Source of the DNA: Pinus tabuliformis
Lineage: Eukaryota; Streptophyta; Pinopsida; Pinales; Pinaceae
DNA length: 64,000 nt
Assembly: GCA_031772625.1 (NCBI GenBank)
Contig: CM062817.1
Span: 886,452,184 to 886,516,183 of the forward strand
Direction of reading: 5' to 3'
Both the position numbers and the translations under genes were made by a program. This document shows, in pieces, positions 31,770 through 45,600 of this stretch (positions are counted from its first letter, which is position 1; each line of letters begins with the position of its first letter). The notes beneath the pieces are model-generated. The model was not told where the DNA came from. It did no database searches and saw only the letters and a program-made list of their open reading frames with translations.

Positions 31770-34700
31770 TATTGTACTATTCAAAAAACCCCCATTTATT
31801 GATTTAATAGTTAGTATTCTATTGATAAATGGGGACCCTTTATAAGAATTCTCCAAAAAACTTAGCACTTAAGCGCTTTCTTTTTGAATTATTAGAAATA
31901 AATTTCTAAATAAACATAAGGTATCAAGCCAAATCCATTTATAATTAGCTATTCTCGCTTTATCGCATTTTGCTGGACCATGTGTATCAAAGGTTAATTG
32001 AAAATCGGGATCTGTGAATTGCGATAAGAGGGACCACTGTAATAGACTTATGGTATCATTAAAATTTTCATTAAAACTAAGGCTTAAAGTATTTCTTACA
32101 AAATGAAGTACCTATCACAATTGCATAGCGGAATTCACAAAATCACAAACAAGCAAAACCTTTAGAATACGCGACTTGCGATATTGTGACATAACAAGCC
32201 GAACACTCATCACATCGCGACGCTTACACAAAGGCCAATCTTGTGAACCATGAAATATTGCAAAATGCAATATGACCCAGACCCGATGGAAATATGCGAA
32301 AATTGTTATAACTTTGGTTAGGTCTGGCACATAGTAAAAGGTCACTTTATGCAATAAGTATTCATTCAAGAAAAATGTGCTTAAAATGATAAAAGGTACG
32401 CTGCTCGCATCGCATGTCGCAAAATTCTAAATAACTTTGAAATAACGCATAATCGAAAGTGCAATGTTGCGATATTGAGATAATCTTTATCACAATCACA
32501 TAATCAACATTGCGCACTTTAAACTCATAAAATTGAATTTTTTCTTGCACATTTGTGATGAAATAGTTTAAATGAATAATAAAGGAAATAATAAAAGATC
32601 TTAGTGCATATTTAATGATTTTTAATGACATTTATGTTTAAAACGGCTCGACGTGATTTGATATCTTTCATCTACATTTTCGAAGAAAAGCTTCTTCCTT
32701 GTCACCTTTTGGAATTAACTATATCATTACATTTTCACTATCATTTGCGCTCTGTGTTTATCCAATAATCTCCATTGCTCAATTTCAGGGAACCTCTGAA
32801 GGAAACAACGTTTGAAAAGATGGCGAAGAAGGGAAAAACTATTGCATCTGAGAAACCAGACATGATACCACTTTTCTCTGATACCACCTTCAACAAATAT
32901 GGAGGAACCACATCATGGGAAGCTATGTATAACCTAAGATGCAAGACCTAAGATATTACCATACACAGATATGGTAAAAAGGGTGATTGAAAATGTGAAT
33001 ATCTCATACAAAACTTTTAGGAATACAAGACCTGAGGTCATGGGGTCTTTCACACCAGACAACTTGCGCCAGATGTACCATCTACCAGAGCCTCAAAAGC
33101 TCTATGACAAAGATTTCCTTGAGAATTTTTCCAAAGAGAACGAGGACCCATTGGACGTTACACAGACCTGGAGGTCAGGCTCAGGAAAATTCAAACGAGA
33201 TAAATCTGGTATGTATCCAATTGCATCCCTCTCAACCCCACATAATTTCACAGCTGCAATGATGTGTAGATTATTTGGTAAATCTGATAGTACCAAATTT
33301 TCTATAGAGTGGCTTCCATTAATTGATGCAGCGGTTAATGCAATGATTATGAATTGGAGTTAGATTTTATCAGACAATTTAGCTATGGCTATTAGGGAAT
33401 ATAGGCAAAAGAGAAGTGTTTCCTCAAGAATTATTCCCCCTTTTTATATGAGCGCTTATGTAATGGATGCCATTTGTTTTTTCTCTCAATTTCCAAACAT
33501 GGGTTGGAAGTGGACTGTACAGAACCCTCTCCCCATCCATGTGTACCATAAAATCTTGTGGGAATCCCAATTCAATTCCCATTTTTACAAAATCTGCCAT
33601 GGTATTATGCTGCCTATTTATAAAACCATTTTTGATAAAATGGCCCCCAGGCTTTCCGAAGAAGCCAAGATAGACATATTTCTAGTTGCAAGATGGTTCA
33701 GTGAAGAAACATTCACTTATATCAGAGTTTTTGGGAGCATTGCAGCTCCACATGTCCTCCCATATTATGTTCTAGACAAGCTATTGGCAAGAGAGATAGC
33801 TTACCAGACAACAGGGGAGGGTTTAACCAAAGCCCTGAGGGAGCAGAAGAAATCCATTTGGCCAACCTTCCCATTACAATGTGGCACTTTCGCACTACAT
33901 GACTATGGGCATGCAGTAAAAGAAGTAGATAATATTATATCTCTAAAATTGGCCACATTTCCAAGGCGACAGTATGACTCAAATCAAGTTGCTAAAGACT
34001 TCACCACCATGGTTAAAGTCAAACAGTTTACTCATGAAGAGGATCCATTTGATGACCTCTTTCAAGGAGCCAAAACATTTGCACAGGTCCTACATTTAAC
34101 ATCATTACAGTTAATCCCATATGATATTAATGCTTTCCAGGTATATAGGAATAAAAGATGGTTAAAGTTCACATTGGACCTATTATAAATTGAACCAATA
34201 AGAGAACCGACTCCTAGTGTGAGCTTGGAGGGAAGTTCAAAGGAAAATTATGATGAAGAAATGCGAAAGAAATCAAATCACGAGTCAGAACAATTAGAGA
34301 AACAATCTCAGAATGGAGAAGGAGTCCTAATAAAGATTATGAGAAATATACAGAAGGAAATACTGAGGAAACAATCGAACAAGCCTTAACCAAGAAACAG
34401 AAAAAGGTCGGCTCCACCTCAACCAAATAGGGAAGATTCCAGTCATTGACCTAGACAAGGAATGGGAGAAATTCAATCAGAAGCTCCAAACAGGAACAAG
34501 TCTTGAGGAAACATTTGGATTTCAGACCCCCAAACAGACTCAGCACAAAGAAAATCCAGAGACAATAGAGCAAGGGGCTACAAACACTCAAGATATTGAG
34601 GTTATTCCAGCTTTTCCCACTTATAAAATTGTCTTAAAAATTGAAGAAATACCGCCCTTAGATATATTCTACAGTCCTACCCATAAGGCTGTGGTTAAAA

Positions 34701-35552
34701 GACAAAGAAAGAAGACGAAATTAGACACCACGACTGTTGTAACTCTAGAGAAAAAATCAATGGAAGTTGTGTGGAAAGACACTCCTGTTGACCCATTAGA
34801 AAACCTTACGAAGTTGTCGCAGTTTGCAGGAGCCTATGCCATAAAGACCATTGATAAGGAAACGGAAGTACAACTGTTGCTAAAAGGAAAAGAAAATATA
34901 ATTCTTTTGGTTGAACAACAACTAGAAGAAGAGAAAACCAATCAACAATCAGAACATCAGGTAGCTAAGCTTCATAGGGAATTTGAGCAAATGAGGTTAC
35001 AACACCAGGCAAGCATATCAGAAAATGAATCGTAGATTCGCCAAATGCAGGCCATGGTAGATAGATTTAAAGATAACCCTCAAATAGATGAGTTCATCAA
35101 AGAAGCAATCAAGCTAAATTCCCTATTGATACAACAACAAGAGATGTTCTGCCAGAAAATCTCACAGATCAATCCTTACTGTGAGACAAGTGATAAATTG
35201 ACAAACCAAGTGATTGATCTGAGGTTTGAAAATGAAGAAATCCATAAAAATATTTTTGAGTTTATTACATGGCAGGAATCTGATGAGGGAAGAAAGGTAT
35301 ATTTATAGTCATATAATGTTAGATTAAGATATATCCATGTGTTTATTATTTAGATTAGATTATACTTAGTTGAATCATTCTCCGTTATATCTTATATCAC
35401 CCCAACAACATTATCAAATCAATCCTCTCTAGGAAACTGGTCCCATTATCCCCAGTTGAAGTGACTATACCAAATGGAAAAGGAGTTGCTTTTAAGGTCC
35501 AGACTGGGTGGTTATCCCCCATGTTGTAGCAGTGAATTTCGAGGCTTCAACA
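31770..35552 (+). repeat. element D 5' LTR
   Basis: It pairs with 42661-47690 and ends at GGCTTCAACA, just before the primer-binding site. It is shorter than its partner. It carries a decayed copy of the LTR-encoded ORF. Confidence 0.85.
32820..35310 (+). pseudogene. LTR-encoded extra ORF of element D, 5' LTR copy, fossil
   Basis: The frame opens MAKKGKTIASEKPDM and continues through a globular part (FTPDNLRQMYHLPEPQ, SAYVMDAICFFSQFPNMGWKW, TYIRVFGSIAAPHVLPYYV, IWPTFPLQCGTFALHDYGHA), an acidic Ser/Glu-rich part, then Gln/Glu/Lys-rich helices likely to form coiled coils (LLVEQQLEEEKTNQQSEHQ). It shows no gag, pol or envelope motif. I do not recognise a named domain. The same ORF recurs in the 3' LTR. 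Confidence 0.75.
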
Positions 35553-35553
35553 T

Positions 35554-35573
35554 TTTGGCGCTAGAAGGAGGGC
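35554..35573 (+). promoter_or_regulatory. element D primer-binding site
   Basis: TTTGGCGCTAGAAGGAGGGC starts one base after the LTR. It is a widespread plant Ty3/gypsy primer-binding sequence and is the key evidence that the flanking repeats are LTRs. Confidence 0.85.
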
Positions 35574-36128
35574 CTAACTGTGAATGGCAAGAAAATCTAA
35601 ATCAGAAAGCCATTCTAAGAGTAAAACTACCTCACCATCACCTCTGACTTGTTGGTCACATTCCAAATCCCCAAATCATAAATGAGAAGTTGTGAAGAAA
35701 TCTTTACAATCCACTAGTGTTTCTCCAAGGAAATAAGATCATCCTTCATCTACAAAAACTCCTAAAGTTTAGTCTTTAATTCACAAATTACAAGGGAATT
35801 CTTTGTCTCAAGAAGAATTTGAATTATCTAAAGCCATTTTTTCTTCACATTTCCCTTCCTCTCGAAGATTAACTAGATCATAGAGTGAAAATTTTGGAAT
35901 TCCTCCATTTGAATTTCCTCTACCTCCTCCTCGAAGGAAAACTAAGAAATCAGACTTTGAAACTCATAGTGATATACAACACCCTCATTCATTTCATCAT
36001 ATTCATCACAGACTCAATCATCCACCTCACCATCTCAGATTGTGATTTACATAAGTATAGGAGCACAATCCTCCTCTACCCAATCACCTTCAACCATTGG
36101 TACATATTATTCCACACAGATACCCATA
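35574..36128 (+). other. element D leader
   Basis: A Ser/Pro-rich, partly open leader runs between the primer-binding site and gag. The gag frame may begin upstream of the ATG at 36129, but no motif is recognised. Confidence 0.5.
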
Positions 36129-37300
36129 ATGGCTCAAACACCATGGACAAATCTAGGAGCTATTCAAATGGAAGGACCATTACATCCATTACCCGCTCAT
36201 CCATTGAAATGGCTGCCAAAATTCAATCTCGGTGATGGTCTTCCTGTTGGAGAACACATAAATAACTTCATGTCGTCCATAAATCTAAATGGAGTTGTAG
36301 AAGAAGATGTAGTTGTACGATTATTCCCTTATACTTTACAAGGATCAACAAAATCCTATTACTTTTCAATACCATCTGGTTCTATTGATAGTTGGAATGC
36401 ATATCAGGAACAGTTCCTAACCAAGTTTGGAGATGATTGTTCAACAACTAATCTTCTTAATTATCTCTCCAACCTAAAAGTTGAATATAAAGATCCGATT
36501 AAGGACTTCAATTCCCATTTTAACAAATTATTAAAAAAAATTCTAGTGGCATCCAAGCCAAGCACTGAAGTTCAAAATGAATGGTACATTTCTTCTCTTC
36601 CCTTGAATGTAGCTATTTTTGTAGACAAAGCTGCCAAACCAACTTTGGCAGAAAACATGAAAGAAGCCATAGCTATCAAAAAATAAATTTTAGCTTTAGA
36701 AAAGAAGAATGCATTAGAAGAAAGAAAATCCAAGAAGGTCACTTTCATGGACAAATCCAAGAAGAAAGCACCTAAATATCCTTTCAATCTTGAAGGTCTG
36801 CAATAGGTATTTAAAACCATGTCTAATGAAATGGTCTACATTAAAAAGAAGGTAGCTGAGAATTCTTATAGGAAATATTTTAGACCTTACAAAAGAAACC
36901 CCCCATCTGATCCTAAACCTCCAAATACAATATCAAATGCTAAATCATATGTGGAGGAAGAAGAAGTGTCAATAGCTGAAGAACAAACCGATGACGAAGA
37001 GATAGTTGAAGTACAAGGAATGTGGCATTTCGTTCTTCCTTTGTTAGATAATGAAGAATTAGAAGAAGCATTACCTGTCGCTACCAAAAGAAAGATCATT
37101 TTTGATTTGACACATAAAAATAAAAAACAAAAATCATCAACCCCTGCTCTCAAAGATAAAACAATAGGTAAGAAATCTTCTCCCAAATACACTCAAACAA
37201 CTCCTCCTCAATGCAATTATTTGCCTCTAGCTAAAACCTTACTAGTATCTGATGAGATGGAATACGACATCGTCAAAGACATGAAGAAGACTAGAGCTAA
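36129..37300 (+). pseudogene. element D gag region, fossil
   Basis: From MAQTPWTNLGAIQMEGP the sequence matches plant gypsy gag: VVVRLFPYTLQGSTKSYYFS, FLTKFGDDCSTTNLLNYLSN, FNSHFNKLLKKI, NEWYISSLPLNVAIFVDKA and LAENMKEAIAIKK. A basic and acidic linker follows towards the protease. Confidence 0.9.
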
Positions 37301-37479
37301 TATCATGTTCCATGAGCTTAGCAAACTAAAACATCAGCAGAAGCTATTGCTCAAAGAATTAAAAGCAATGCCCACTTCTCCTCTTCCTGTTGCTGTAATT
37401 TATCAGGCTACTCAAGAAATGGATAGGCCTCCTAGAACTTCATCAAACAAAATGAGTTCAACTGATGTTGCTTTAATAG

Positions 37480-37760
37480 GTGGTAGATATAAATCCCATA
37501 CACCTCCTTTTCTTTTGACTTTTGAAGTCTTCAATAAGAATTTTCACAATTGTTTAGTAGACTCTAGAGCCTCATCCAACATTTTACCAAAAATTGTTTG
37601 TGAAAAATTGAATGTCGAACCCCAGAAATCTGTTGTTCACATTGTACAGTTAGATTGATCTCAAGCCAAAGTCATATGAGAAATCAATTAGGTTACCATT
37701 ACAATATCATCAAACCTGAAAGTATGTCAAGTAATTTACGTTCTTGTGGCCGATATCCCT
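37480..37760 (+). pseudogene. element D aspartic protease region, fossil
   Basis: HNCLVDSRASSNILPKIVCEKLN near 37547 corresponds to the retropepsin active-site segment of Tat-type elements (usually VDSGASSNIMP). The following part is preserved poorly. Confidence 0.78.
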
Positions 37761-38097
37761 AAATTATACGGTTGGAAACTTTGTAGAGATTGGTCTGAAA
37801 AGCTTCATGGCTATTTTGCAACAGACTAGTCCCATATGTGGCTTCCTTATAATGGTAAGCCAAATCAAATAAGGGTCGACTGTGAGAAACATTTAAAGTA
37901 TATCGTCACAGAACTGGAAGGAGAAAATGAGCTCATCGCATACAATAGTAATATCATTGGAAATTATTCAGTTGAATCATTTTTAGGAAATTTTAATGCC
38001 CATACATCACCCTTTTTGGAAAATTATGTTACATCACAAATTGAAAATTATTCACGGATTCTTCTAAATGTATCAATTTTGTAGATAAACCTGTAGT

Positions 38098-38530
38098 CAA
38101 TTCTTTATTTTGGAAATTATTTTTTGATGGATCTAAATCTAATGATGGAGCTGGGGCAAGTTGCATATTGGTTAGCCCCGAAGGAGAAAAAACTATGTTG
38201 GCATGCAGACTTGAATTTGAATGCACAAATAATACTGTTGAATATGAAGCATTAGTTCAAGGGTTGTATAAAGCCATTGGCCTTGATATTAAATACCTTC
38301 AAGTATTTGGAGATTCATAAATTGTAATCAAACAGGTGAGGAATACTATTCACTGTCTTTCTGGACATTTGAAGCATTATCAATCATTAGTCCAGGACCT
38401 CACCTCACATTTCCTAGCATTTAACATTTCCCCAATTCCAAGACTTCAAAATGCAAGTGTCGATCTTTTGGCTAACGTTGCATCCAAGCTCATACCACCA
38501 GGAGATTATAGTCCTGATTGATTTTCTATA
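38098..38530 (+). pseudogene. element D archaeal-type RNase H, upstream of RT, fossil
   Basis: FFDGSKSNDGAGASCILVSPEG near 38122, NTVEYEALVQGLYKAIGL near 38230, LQVFGDS near 38300 and the C-terminal NASVDLLANVASKLIPP near 38449 are hallmarks of the second, archaeal-type RNase H known in Tat elements. Here it lies between protease and RT, not between the ordinary RNase H and integrase. Confidence 0.85.
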
Positions 38531-38710
38531 GAATTAATTTTTAGGCCTTCTATTCCCGATAACATCACCAATTGGTGAGTTTTTAATAATGATCCAGATA
38601 TCATAAATTTTCTAACATCTGAAGGCTCTTATGATGACTAGATAATAGATGAAGATCAACACGATAGCTAGCTTAAGCAAGAAACAAGTGTAAATCCCAT
38701 ACCTAAATTT

Positions 38711-39640
38711 GTGGTTAAGCTGGAAGATCTGTATGATCTTAAGGACATATTCAAGAAACCAACTAACTCGAAGCTTCAAAGTTCAACTTTGAGGTTTGAG
38801 TTAGTTAATCTTGGAACTGAACTTAAACCTCAAAATATTAATCTGGGTCTTGGTCTTACACCCGATGAAAGATTAGCCTTTATTCATTTGTTGAAGAGAT
38901 ACAAAAATGTTTTTTCTTGGAATTATGAAGATATTAAGACATATGATACTTCCATCATTCAACATACCATTCCTATGATATCCGATGAAAAACTTATACA
39001 ACAGAAGTTGAGAAATATTCACCCAAACTTAGAAAATCAAATCAAATTTGAATTGAATAAACTTCTCAAAGCCAAAATATTTTTCAAGGTGGGTTTCTAA
39101 CCTTGTTCCAATCAGGAAAAAGAATGGTGATATTCGAATTTGTATAGACTTTCGCAATCTCAACAAAGCTTGTCAGAAGGACAACTTTCCATTGCCTCCT
39201 ATGGAACAAATACTGCAATCAGTTACAGGCTCAGAGTTAAAGTCTTTTCTGGATAGATTTTCAAGTTATAATCAGATTCTTGTACATCTAGATGATCGAC
39301 TAAAGACCATATTTAGAGCCAAATGGGGAACATATGCTTGCCAAAAGATGCCATTTGGATTAATCAATGTTGGTGCAACATTTCAGAGAGCCATGGATAT
39401 AGATTTCAAAGGTTTCGTAAATAAAATAGTGGTAATTTATTTAGATGATATAACTATGAATTCAAAAAAGTGCAATAATCATTCAAAGGACTTAAAACAA
39501 ATCTTTGAATGTTGTTAGAGATATGGAATTTCTCTAAATCCAAAGAAATATTTCTTTGCTTTAAGTGAAGGTAATCTTCTTGGATTTATTGTATCTAAAT
39601 ATGACATTCACATAGATCCTGATCGGATAAGAGAAATTTT
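38711..39640 (+). pseudogene. element D reverse transcriptase region, fossil
   Basis: An N-terminal stretch with RLAFIHLLKRYKNVFSWNYED is followed by RT motifs IRKKNGDIRICIDFRNLNKAC near 39112, QKMPFGLINVGATFQRAMD near 39342, and VVIYLDDITMNSK near 39430 with the YLDD catalytic box, then GISLNPKKYFFALSEGNLLGFIVS. Confidence 0.9.
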
Positions 39641-39649
39641 GAAATCTTT

Positions 39650-40300
39650 TTGCCTCACAACAAAAAATCCATGCAATATTTCATAGGTCAGATAAATTTT
39701 GTCAAAATATTTGTCCTTGACTTTTCACGATTTTTTTTACCTCTCCAATCTATGATCAAGAAAATTTTTGTTTTTAAATGGGGACATACTGAGCATGAAG
39801 CTTTCAATCTTATCAAACAAGCGATTATAAACGCTCCCTCTTTAGTAACTCCAGATTTTTCTAATCATTTTATTTTATATACTTTTGCTTCTGAAACATC
39901 ATATGTTGCTATATTGACACAGGTCAGTGATGAGAAAGTCGAAGCACCAATTTCTTTCTTTAGCTCCAATTTGCAGGGTGTTGAATTGAATTACTTAGAT
40001 GTTGAAAAACAGGCTTTTGTTGTTTTCAAATCAATAAAGAATTTCAGAACTTTCCTTCTTAAAACTCACACTAAAGTAATAGTTACATTCTCATCAGTGA
40101 GAAATTTACTAATGCAAAGAGAACTAGACGAGAAAAGAGCAAATTGGGTAACAACACTGCAAGAATACGGCATTGAAAGTAGACTAGCTAAAATTGTTAG
40201 AGGTCAAGGTCTTTGCATAATGTTAGTTGGAGCATCCAACCTACCAGCACCAAAAGATTTAGGTGATGATATACAAATATGTGAGGTAAGCCTCAATGAT
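39650..40300 (+). pseudogene. element D RNase H region, fossil
   Basis: KWGHTEHEAFNLIKQAIINAP near 39777, FILYTFASETSYVAILTQ near 39860 and the LNYLDVEKQAFVVFKSIKNFR segment near 39990 correspond to the ordinary Ty3/gypsy RNase H that follows RT. Confidence 0.87.
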
Positions 40301-40479
40301 ACTGAATCTAAATATGTTGATATCATCTTTTATTTGAAAAATGGATATGCCCCTATGCAGCTCAGTTACAAAAGAAAAAGGGCTTTGAGATTAAAAGCTA
40401 AGAAATATGAAATCATCAATGATGTTTTGTTTAAGAAGAATTACCATTCTGTTTTACTTATGTTCCTTGAAAAATCTAA

Positions 40480-41622
40480 GGCAGAAAAGGTTTTGCAGGA
40501 ACTCCATGATGGACCAGCTAGTGGACATTTTGGAGGAGATACAATAGCACATAAAATCTTGCATGCTGGCTATTATTGGCCAACCTTATTCAAAGATGCA
40601 CACGAATATGTAAGGAAGTGAAAAATTTGTCAAACAGCTACTGGAAGACAAAGGAAACCTGCATTACCATTACAACCGGTCAACATTGAACAACCATTTG
40701 AGCAATGGGGACTGGACATAATAGGTGAGATCATTCCTCACTCTTCAAAGCAGCATAGATATATCCTTACAACAACTGATTACTTCACTAAGTGGGTGGA
40801 AGAAATTCCACTCAAGGTAGCCAATTATAAAAACATCATTGAATTTATTGATCAATTTATTATTACCAGATTTGGCCTACCAACTTCCCTCATGTTTGAC
40901 AATGCATCCTATTTCACAGGAAATGCTATGACAGAATTTGCTCTTAAAAGAGGTTTTAAACTTAAATATTCTGCTAATTATTATCCTCAGGGAAATGGTT
41001 TAGCTGAATCAACGAATAAAAATCTCATAAGGATCATCAAACAAACTATTGATCAGAGTGAGAAAAATTGGCATAAATCTTTAACATTTTCTCTATGGGC
41101 AGATCAAATAACACAAAAGGCCTCAATAGGCACTTATCCTTTTAATTTGGTCTACATGAAAGAGTTTTTTCTTCCTACAAATGTAGCTATTCCCTCTCTA
41201 GCCCTGGTTCAATTTATTGAAGAAACTCCTTCCTCTTCTATGCAATTAAGGCAATCAAAAATCCTCAAACTCGAAGAAGAAAGAGATAAAGCCAAGATCA
41301 TACATGCACATCATCAATGGTTAGTCAATATTCATTTGATGAAAATTCTGTAAGTCCTAAATATTTTCAACTCGGAGACCTTGTATTGAAGTGGGGTAAA
41401 ACACAGGAGGAAAAAGGTAAGCATACAAAATTCCAAAGAATGTGGCTTGGCCCATTTCAGATTATGGAACAAATCGGCCCATCAACATTTCTATTTCAAG
41501 ATTTACCATGCAAGAGAGGTTCTCTGACTGTCAATGGGCATAATTTGAAGAAATATTTTTCATATAAGATAACATTTTCTATCCCTTGTACACTATTGCA
41601 TTTACTTTTCTTAGGAAAATAA
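40480..41622 (+). pseudogene. element D integrase region, fossil
   Basis: The zinc-binding region runs from SGHFGGDTIAHKILHAGYYW near 40519. The core contains WGLDIIGEI near 40707, TTTDYFTKWVEEIPL near 40770, TRFGLPTSLMFDNASYFTG near 40855 and YYPQGNGLAESTNKNL near 40985. The C-terminal part includes FQLGDLVLKW near 41358 and QRMWLGPFQIMEQIGPSTF. Confidence 0.9.
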
Positions 41623-42660
41623 AAGTTGAATGGTATTCACTTTTGGCCTTACAATAAAAAATATCTTTAGATATTTTGATTTTTCGCTTGTATAAATAGA
41701 GTTTGTTAAGGAAATAATTATGAAATTTGAAAGTAATTTAAGTTATATCTCTTGGAAATCTACTTGTTTCCACCAAAATTATTTGTTCTTTGAGAAACCC
41801 CAAATTTATAAAGATACCTTTGTTCTATTATCAGTCAAGAAAAGTATTTTAACAAAGCAAAGACTCTCTGCAGATAAGCACCTTTAACTCTATATTTGTC
41901 ATCCAAAAACTCTTAAGGAGTCAATTATTCTCCCCATCCAGTAAAATTTTCTCTTTTTAGAGTGTAATTCTAAAATATACTAAAAATTAAAACATAAGAG
42001 GTCGCATTAAGAGCCGACTTACTATGCTCATAGGGAAATAATAAATTGACATTACCAATACTGCATATCAAAACATGGTAATGGCTTTAGATTATTTTAA
42101 TCAAAAGACAAGGGGTCTCATCATGAGCCAAATTGTTCAGTTGAATTACAACCAATGAATGGCATTATCACTTTTGGCCACCAAACCAAGACAATGACTT
42201 TTAAGTAGAAAAAAGGAAAAATTTTAGAAGAAAAATAAGTTATTTAAAAAGAAAGAGAAGATAATAAGTATACGAGTCTAGATTTATCTCTAAAAATTGC
42301 ACTCTTATCTAGACGGGATATTGAATCACTGATGGTTAAAAGGTAACCCTGTCAAGGCTATGGACGCCTGCTGGCAGCAAAGGCTCTACCTGTGACAAAT
42401 GAGTACATCTAAAAGCGAATATGCAAGATCCCCCTACTTTGTTTTAAACCAATTAAATACTGATATAGACAAAGAAATTTTCATTATGAAGAGGATATAA
42501 AATGAATGATAATTAGGTGAGTTTTGTTTTCTTATTCAGAGAAATGTTACTTATCTTAAATTTCATGTAATTCCTATTTTCTAAACTATCTTTATTTTGG
42601 AAGTTTTATAAGTTTCAAGAAACTATTAGAGATAACTGGTTCTTCCAGTGAATCGCCAAT
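41623..42660 (+). other. element D untranslated region between pol and 3' LTR
   Basis: About 1 kb without coding potential separates integrase from the 3' LTR. I could not identify a convincing polypurine tract directly before the LTR. Confidence 0.6.
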
Positions 42661-45600
42661 TGTTGTACTGTTCAACAACCCCACATTTATTGATTTAATA
42701 GTTAATATTCTATTGATAAATGGGGACTCTTTATAAGAATTCTCCAAAAAACTTAGCACTTAAGCGCTTCTTTTTTGAATTATTAGAAATAAATTTCTAA
42801 ATAAACATAAGATATCAAGCCAAAATACCTTTATAATTAGCTATTCTCACTTTATCGCATATCACTGGACCATGTGTATCAAAGCTTAATTAAAAATCGG
42901 GATTTGCAAATTGCGATAAGAGGGACCACCGTAATAGACTTATGGTATCATTAAAATTTTCATTAAAACTAAGGCTTAAAATATTTCTTACAAAATGAAG
43001 TACCTATCACAATCACATAGCGGCATTCACAAAAGCAAAAACAAGCAAAACCTTTAGAATACGCGACTTGCAATATTGCGACATAACAAGCCGAACAATC
43101 ATCGCATCACGGCGCTTAAACAAAGGCCAATCTTGTGAACCATGAAAGATTGAGAAACACATTATGACCCGGACCCGATGGAAATATGCGAAAATTGTTA
43201 TAACTTTGGTTAGGTCTGGCGCATAGTAAAAGGTCTCTTTATGCAATAAGTATTCATTCAAGAAAAATGTGCTCAAAATGATAAAAGATACGACGCTTGC
43301 ATCGCATGTCGCAAAATTCTAAATAACTTTGAAATAACGCATAACCGAAAGTGCAATGTTGCGATATTGTGATAATCTTTATTGCAATCACATAATCGAC
43401 GTTAAACTCATCAACTTGAAGTTTTTCTTACACATTTGCGATGTGATGGCTTAAATGAATAATAAAGGAAATAATAAAATATCTTAGTGCATATTTAATG
43501 ATTTTTAATGGCATTTATGTTTAAAGCTGCTCGACGTGATTTGATATATTTCATCTGCATTTCGAATAAAAGCTTCTTCCTTGTCACCTTTCGGAATTAA
43601 CTGTATCATTGCATTTTCACTATCATTTTCGCTCTGTGTTTATCCGATAATCTCCATTGCTCAATTTCAGGGAACCTCCGAAGGAAACAACGTTTGAAAA
43701 GATGGCGAAGAAGGGAAAAGCTATTGCATCTGAGAAATCAGACATGATACCACTCTTCTCTGATACCACCTGCAACAAAGATGGAGGAACCACATCATGG
43801 GAAGCTATGTATAACATACTGGAAGAAGAGAAACCCAGGCCACTGGAAACGAAGGCAACAACTGATGTCAAAGAATCATCTAACACTTCCTACTTTGAGG
43901 CAGCATGTTCGTTTTTACACAGAATAGCTGCAAGACCTAAGATATTACCATACACAGATATGGTAAAATGGGTGGTTGATAATGTGAATATCTCAGACAA
44001 AACTTTCAGGAGTACAAGATGTGAGGTCATGGGGTCTTTCACACCAGACAATTTGGGCCATATGTACCATCTACCAGAGCCTCAAAAGCTCTATGAGAAA
44101 TATTTCCTTGAGCATTTTTCCAAAGAGAACGAGGACCCATTGGATGTTACATAGACCTAGAGGACAAGCTCAAGCAAATCAAACAAGATAAATCCGGTAT
44201 GTATCCAATTGCATCCCTCTTAGCCCCACATAGTTTCGCAGCTACGATGATGTGTAGATTATTTCGTAAATCTAATAGTACCAAATTTTCTATAGAGTGG
44301 CTTCCATTAATTGATGCAGCAGTTAACACAATGATTATGAATTGGATTCAGATTTTATCAGACAATTTAGTTGTGGCTATTAGGGAATATAGGCAAAATA
44401 GAAGTGTTTCCTTAAGAATTATTTCCCATTTTTATCTGAGTGCTTATGTAATGGACGCCATTTGTTTTTGCTCTCAATTTCCAAACATGGGTTGGAAGTG
44501 GACTGTATAGAACCCTCTCCCTATCCATGTGTACCATAAAATATTGTGGGAATCCCAATTCAATTCCCATTTTTACATTATCTGCCATGGTATTATGCTG
44601 CCTATTTATAAAACCATTTTTTATAAAACGACCCCCAGGCTTTTCGAAGAAGCCAAGATAGACATATTTCCAGTCGCAAGATGGTTTGTTGATGAAACAT
44701 TCACTTATATCAGAGTTTTTGGGAGCATTGCAGCTCCACATGTCCTCCCATATTATGATCCAGACAAGCTATTGGCAAGAGAGATAGCTTACAAGACAGC
44801 AGGGGAGGGTTTAACAAAAGCCCCGAGGGAGAAGAAGAAAGCCATTTGGACAACCTTCCCATTACAATGTGGCACTTTTGCACTACATGACTATAGGCAT
44901 GCAGTAAAAGAAGTAGAGAATATTATATCTCTAAAATTGGCCATAGTTCTAGGGTGATAGTATGACCCAAATCAAGTTGCTAAAGACTCAACCACCATGG
45001 TTAAAGTCAAACAATTTACTCATGAAGATGATCCATTTGATGACATCTTTCAAGGAGTCGAATCATTTGCACAGGTCCTAGATTTAGCATCATTACAGTT
45101 AAGCCCAAATGATATTAATTTTTTTCATGTATATAGGAATACAAGATTGTTAAAGGTCCCATTGGACCTATTACAAATTGAACCAATAAGAAAACCTACT
45201 CCTAGCGTGAGCTTGGAAGGAAGTTCAAAGGAAAATTCTGATGAGGAAACGCGAGAGAAATCAACTCAAGAGTTGGAACACTCAGAGAAAAAAATCTTAG
45301 AATGGAGAAGGAAGTCCTAATAAAAATTATGAGAAATATACAAAAGGAAACAATGAGGAAACAATGGAACATACCTTAGCCAAGAAACGGACAGAGGTCG
45401 GCTCCACTTCAGCTCAAACAGGGAAGATTCTAGTCATTGACCTAGATAAGGAATGGGAGAAATTCAATCAAAAGCTCCAAATAGGCACAAGTCTTGAGGA
45501 AACATCTGGATTTCCGACCCCCAAATAGACTCAACAAAAAGAAAATCTAGAGACAACAGAGCAAGGGGCTACAAACACTCAAGATATTGAGGTTATTCTG

